DNA from: Eriocheir sinensis
Lineage: Eukaryota; Arthropoda; Malacostraca; Decapoda; Varunidae
Length of the DNA stretch: 64,000 bases
Assembly: GCF_024679095.1 (NCBI RefSeq)
Contig: NW_026111653.1
Span: forward strand, 248,001 to 312,000
Reading direction: 5' to 3'
The position numbers and the translations under genes were made by a program. Every line of letters begins with the position of its first letter. Position 1 is the stretch's first letter. Positions 59,274 through 64,000 of this stretch are shown here, piece after piece. The notes beneath the pieces are model-generated. The model was not told where the DNA came from and did no database searches. It worked only from the letters and a program-made list of their open reading frames with translations.

Positions 59274-61529
59274 GTTTACTCATACAAATTTATATTATTT
59301 TATTGGTATTTTGTTTATTTATTTTGATACGAATTACATGATTATATGTGTATTTTGTACATATTTCTTTATACGTATTTACATTATTTAATGTGTATTT
59401 TGTTTATATATTTTCATACAAATTTACGTTATTATATGTGTATTTGTATAAATATTTTGATACAAATTTACTTTATTTCATGTATTTTGTATATATATTT
59501 CAATTCAAATTTAGCTTATTTTGTGTGTATTTTGTATATATTTTCATACAAATTTAATTACTTCTGTGTATTTTTGTATATAGTTTTATATAAATTTACG
59601 TTATTTTATGTGTATTTTGTATATTTATATTTATACAAATACACATTCTTTTATTGGTATTTTGTTTATTTATTTTGATACGAATTTACATTATTTTATG
59701 TGTATTTTGTATACATTTTTTATACGTATTTACTTCATTTTATGTGTATTTTGTATATATATTTTTATAGAAATCTACGTTATTTTATGTGTATTCGTAT
59801 ATATATTTTGAAACAAATTTACATTGTTTTATATGTATTTTGCATATCTATTTCAATACAAATTTACCTTATTGTATGTACATTTTGTATTTTGTAATTT
59901 AATTTTTTGATGTGTATTTTGGTATATATATTTTTATAAATGCGTTATTTTATGGGTATTTTGCTTCTTTATTTTCATACAAATTTACATTATTTTATTA
60001 ATATTCTGTGTATTTATTTTATTACGATTTTACATTATTCTATTTGTGTTTTGTACATATTTTTTTATACAAATTTACGTTATTTTAAGTGTATTTGTTT
60101 ATGTATTTTCATTCAAATTTACATTATTTTATGTGTATTTTGTGTATGTATTTCAATACAAATTTACCTAATATTATGTGTATTTTGTATATTTATTTTC
60201 ATACAAATTTAAAATATTTTTGTTTATTTTTGTATATAGTTTGATACAAATTTAGGTTATTTTATGTGTATTTTGTATATCTTTTTTCATACATATACAC
60301 ATTCTTTTATTGATATTTTGTTTATTTATTTTGACGCGAATTTTATGTGAATCTGTTTTCATTTCATACAAATTTACATTATTTTATGTGTATTTTGTAC
60401 ATGTATTTAAATACAAATTTAACTAATTATATGTGTATTTTGTATATCTATTTTCATACAAATTAAAATTTATTTATTTTGTTTTTTTGTATATATTTTT
60501 ATTCAAATTTTCGTAATCTTATAAAAATATATATACGAAAAAACACATAAAATATTTAAATTTGCATTGAAATAAATATACAAAATGCACATACAATAAG
60601 GTAAATTTGTATTGAAAGAGATATGCAAAAATACATATAAAACAATGTAAATTTGTTTCAAAATATATATACGAATACAAATAAAGAAACGTAGATTTCT
60701 ATAAAAATATATATACAAAATACACATAAAATAATGTAAATTCGAATTAAAATAAATAAACAAAATACCAATAAAAGAATGTGTATTTGTATAAATATAA
60801 ATATAGAAAATACACATAGAAAATAAACATAAAATAAGGTAGATTTGTAAAAAAATATATGTACAAAATACACATAAAATAATGTAAATTTATATAAAAA
60901 TATATACAAATACACATAAAATACCATGAATTTGTATAAAAATATATATTCAAAATAAATATTAAATAATGTAAAAGCGTATAAAAATATATATACAAAG
61001 TACATATAAAATAATGTAAATTCGTATCAATATAAATCAACAAAACACCAATAAAATAATATATATTTGAATGAAAATAAATTTACAAAATACACATAAC
61101 ATAACTAAAATTTGTATTAAAATATATACAAAAATACATAGAAATAATTTGAGTTTGTATGAAAATAGATATACAAAATACACATAAAAGTAGGTAAATT
61201 TCTTTTGAAATGTATATACAAAATACCCATAAAATATTGTAAATTTGTGTCAAAATATATAAGCAAATACACATAAAATATCGTAAATTTGTATGAAAAA
61301 TATATACAAAATACACATAGAATAATGTCAATTCGTAGCAAAATGAATAAGCAGAATATCAATAAAATAATGTAAATTTGTATGAAAATAAAGATGCAAA
61401 ATACCCAAAAAATAAAGCATATGTTTATGAAAATACAGATACAAAAATACACATCAAATAATTAAATTTGTATTAAAATTAATATACAAAATGCGTATAT
61501 AATAATTTAAATTTGTATTGAAAAAATAT
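59263..61529 (+). repeat. Shortened composite unit 5 (2,267 bp)
   Basis: A full reverse part and a forward part holding family A m14-m4 and a complete family C stretch (with ACTAGG-like m15 and CCCATAAAATATTG m16). It then joins the junction-proximal monomers. The 16-mer and family B group of units 1-3 are absent. The family C tail resembles 7.4-7.8 kb. Confidence 0.85.
59274..60520 (-). repeat. 45-bp AT satellite, reverse block 30
   Basis: The reverse part of unit 5. An m15/m14 fusion occurs near 59,890 (ACATTTTGTATTTTGTAATT); otherwise the order is as in block 22. Confidence 0.87.
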
Positions 61530-61540
61530 GCAACATACAC
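60521..61540 (+). repeat. 45-bp AT satellite, forward block 31
   Basis: Forward family A m14-m4 (m2 missing near 60,720) followed by family C through CATCAAATAATTAAATTTG and the GCAACATACACG junction at 61,530. It parallels 6.7-7.8 kb without the AT expansion. Confidence 0.87.
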
Positions 61541-62139
61541 GTTTACTCATACAAATTTATATTATTTTATTGGTATTTTGTTTATTTATTTTGATACGAA
61601 TTACATGATTATATGTGTATTTTGTACATATTTTTTATACGTGTTTACATTATTTAATGTGTATTTTGTTTATATATTTTCATACAAATTTACGTTATTA
61701 TATGTGTATTTGTTTAAATATTTTGATACAAATTTACTTTATTTCATGTATTTTGTATATATATTTCAATTCAAATTTAGCTTATTTTGTGTGTATTTTG
61801 TATATATTTTCATACAAATTTAATTACTTTTGTGTATTTTTGTATATAGTTTTATATAAATTTACGTTATTTTATGTGTATTTTGTATATTTATATTTAT
61901 ACAAATACACATTCTTTTATTGGTATTTTGTTTATTTATTTTGATACGAATTTACATTATTTTATGTGTATTTTGTATACATTTTTTTATACGTATTTAC
62001 TTCATTTTATGTGTATTTTGTATATATTTTTATAGAAATCTACGTTATTTTATGTGTATTCGTATACATATTTTGAAACAAATTTACATTGCTTTATATG
62101 TATTTTGCATATCTATTTCAATACAAATTTACCTTATTG
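61541..62139 (-). repeat. 45-bp AT satellite, reverse block 32
   Basis: Reverse family B monomers m12 down to m1, m16 and m15. The block stops at the TGTACA palindrome (62,138-62,143), where m15 in reverse meets m16 in forward orientation. This is earlier than in the composite units. Confidence 0.87.
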
Positions 62140-62794
62140 TACATACAAAACAATGTAAATTTGTTTCAAAATATATGTACTAATACACATAAAATAACGT
62201 AGATTTCTATAAAAATATATATAGAAAATACACATAAAATTAAGTAAATACGTATAAAAAAATGTAAACAAAAAACACATAAAATAATGTAAATTCGAAA
62301 CAAAATAAATAAACAAAATACCAATAAAAGAATGTGTATTTGTATAAATATAAATGTACAAAATACACATACAAAATAAACATAAAATAAGGTAAATTTG
62401 TAATGAAATATATGCACAAAATACACATAAAATAATGTAAATTTATATGAAAATATATATACAAATACACATAAAATACCATGAATTTGTATATAATTAT
62501 ATACTCAAAATAAATATTAAATAATGTAAATACGTATAAAAATATATATACAAAGTACATATAAAATAATGTAAATTCGTATCAATATAAATCAACAAAA
62601 TACCAATAAAATAATATATATTTGAATGAAAATAGATTTACAAAATACTCATAACCTAACTAAAATTTGTATTGAAATATATACAAAAATACATACAAAT
62701 AATATGAGTCTGAATTAAAATAGATATTCAAAATACACATAAAACTAGGTAAATTTCTTTTGAAATATATATACAAAATACCCATAAAATATTG
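62140..62794 (+). repeat. 45-bp AT satellite, forward block 33
   Basis: Forward m16, m1-m4 and a family C run (ACCATGAATTTG at 62,478; unexpanded seed at 62,613). It ends within m16 (CCCATAAAATATTGTCA) at an abrupt flip. Its order parallels 13.4 kb plus 14.0-14.45 kb. Confidence 0.87.
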
Positions 62795-64000
62795 TCATAA
62801 TTTCATATGTATTTTGTATATATATTTCTATAGAAATCTACTTTATTTTATGTGTATTCGTATGAATATTTATTTTGATACAAATTCAAATATTTTATGT
62901 GTATTTTGGTATCAATAATTTTATAAAAAATGCGTTATTTTATAGGTATTTTGCATCTTAATTTTCATACAAATTTACATTATTTTATTAATATTCTGTG
63001 TATATATTTTGATACGATTTTACATTATTCTATTTGTGTTTTGTATATATTTTTTATACATATTTACATTATTTAATGTATTTTGTATATATATTTCATA
63101 CAAATTTACGTTATTATATGTGTATTTGTTTATATATTTTCTTTCAAATTTACATTATTTTATGTGTATTTTGTATATGTATTTCAATAGATATTAACTT
63201 AATTTTATGTGTATTTTGTATATATCTTTTCATACAAATTTAAATTATTTTTGTGTATTTTTGTATATAGTTTTATACAAATTTAGGTTATTTTATGTAC
63301 GCATTTACATTATTTAATGTGTGTTTTGTATATATATTTTTATCCAAAGTTAATTTATTTTACGTTCATTTTTGGACATATATTTTTATAGAAATTAGCG
63401 TTATTTTATATGTATTTGTATATGTTTACTCATACAAATTTACATTATAATATTGCTATTTTGTTTATTTAGTTTGATACGAATTACATGATTATATGTG
63501 TATTTTGTACATATTTTTTATACGTATTTACATTACTTAATGTGTATTTTATTTATATATTTTTAAACAAATTTACGTTATTATATGTATTTTTATAAAT
63601 ATTTTGATACAAATTTACATTATTTTATGTATTTTGTATATACATTTCAATTCAAATTTAGCTTATTTTATCTGTATATTGTATATCTATTTTCATACGA
63701 ATTTAATTACTTCTGTGTATTTTTGTATATAGTTTTATACAAATTTAAGTTATTTTATGTGTATTTTGTATATTTATATTTATACAAATACACATTCTTT
63801 TATTGGTATTTTGTTTATTTATTTTGATACGAATTTACATTATTTTATGTGTATTTTGTATACATTTTTTATACGTATTTACTTAATTTTACGTGTATTT
63901 TGTATATATATTTTTATACAAATCTACGTTATTTTATGTGTATTCGTATATATATTTTGAAACAAATTTACATTGTTTTATATGTATTTTGCATATCTAT
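62795..64000 (-). repeat. 45-bp AT satellite, reverse block 34 (continues past the window)
   Basis: Reverse monomers that follow 18.75-19.85 kb at an offset of 44,139. Shared private marks are TATCAATAATTTTATA (62,910) and TCCAAAGTTAATTTATTTTA (63,342). The array continues past the window end. Confidence 0.88.

Overview
The whole window is one AT-rich eukaryotic satellite array. It starts and ends inside the array, and I find no gene, tRNA, rRNA, CRISPR array or bacterial-type operon in it. The building block is a degenerate ~45-bp monomer (about 6 G/C in 45 bases). I call it 'forward' (+) when the A-rich strand is on top, with core motifs ACAAAATACACATAAAATAA and GTAAATTTGTATGAAAA. I call it 'reverse' (-) when the top strand reads TTTTATGTGTATTTTGTATA. 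By eye the array is cut into 34 blocks of alternating orientation (33 switches, boundaries good to about 15 bp).

The monomers are not random variants. They come in an ordered series of 16 types (m1-m16) that forms a ~715-bp higher-order repeat (HOR). It is clearest at 45,734-46,448. Key tags in forward reading: m1 TACGAAT..CGTAGATTTCTAT; m2 AGTAAATACGTAT; m3 GTAAATTCGTATC; m4 CAATAAAAGAATGTGTATT; m5 AACGTAAATTTGTATAAAAC; m6 TAATTTAAATTTG or AGTAATTAAATTTG; m7 TTAGGTAAATTTGTATTG or AAGCTAAATTTGAATTG; m8 AATGTAAATTTGAATG; m9 AACGTAAATTTG after ACACTTAAAA or ACATATAAT; m10 ACATTAAATAATGTAAATA; m11 AATGTAAAATCGTATC or ATCATGTAATTCGTATC; m12 GAATATTAATAAAATAATG; m13 CCCATAAAATAACGCATTT; m14 CCAAAATACACATAAAATAT; m15 GCACATACAATAAGGTAAA; m16 CATATAAAACAATGTAAAT. 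Types i, i+4, i+8 and i+12 resemble one another, so the HOR looks built by doubling: 45 bp, ~179 bp, ~357 bp, ~715 bp. Variant HOR families differ in m6-m13. Family A has TTAGGTAAATTTG and CACTTAAAATAACG. Family B has AAGCTAAATTTGAATTG and ATAATCATGTAATTCG. Family C has ATACCATGAATTTG and AAGGTAGATTTGTAA.

Region by region: 0-27 kb is an older mosaic of long blocks with 516-bp and 1.03-kb shortened HORs and four (TA)n tracts. 24.3-46 kb consists largely of copies of earlier segments (direct duplications at offsets of about 19.3-19.5, 37.1 and 11.4 kb). 46.9-57.4 kb holds three nearly identical 3.5-kb composite units, each made of one reverse and one forward block. 57.4-61.5 kb holds two shortened versions. 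The last kilobase repeats 18.7-19.9 kb. One short patch, 41,847-41,933, is not satellite. It is a minus-strand, poly(A)-tailed fragment that looks like the 3' end of a non-LTR retrotransposon or SINE, lying exactly at an orientation switch.

Organism: a eukaryote with large AT-rich heterochromatin. The 3' end of the retroposon-like patch resembles, from memory only, repeat tails common in decapod crustacean (crab or shrimp) sequence, so an arthropod is my best guess, at low confidence. The many long open frames on both strands are a by-product of a 45-nt (15-codon) period with few stops, and I annotate none as a gene.
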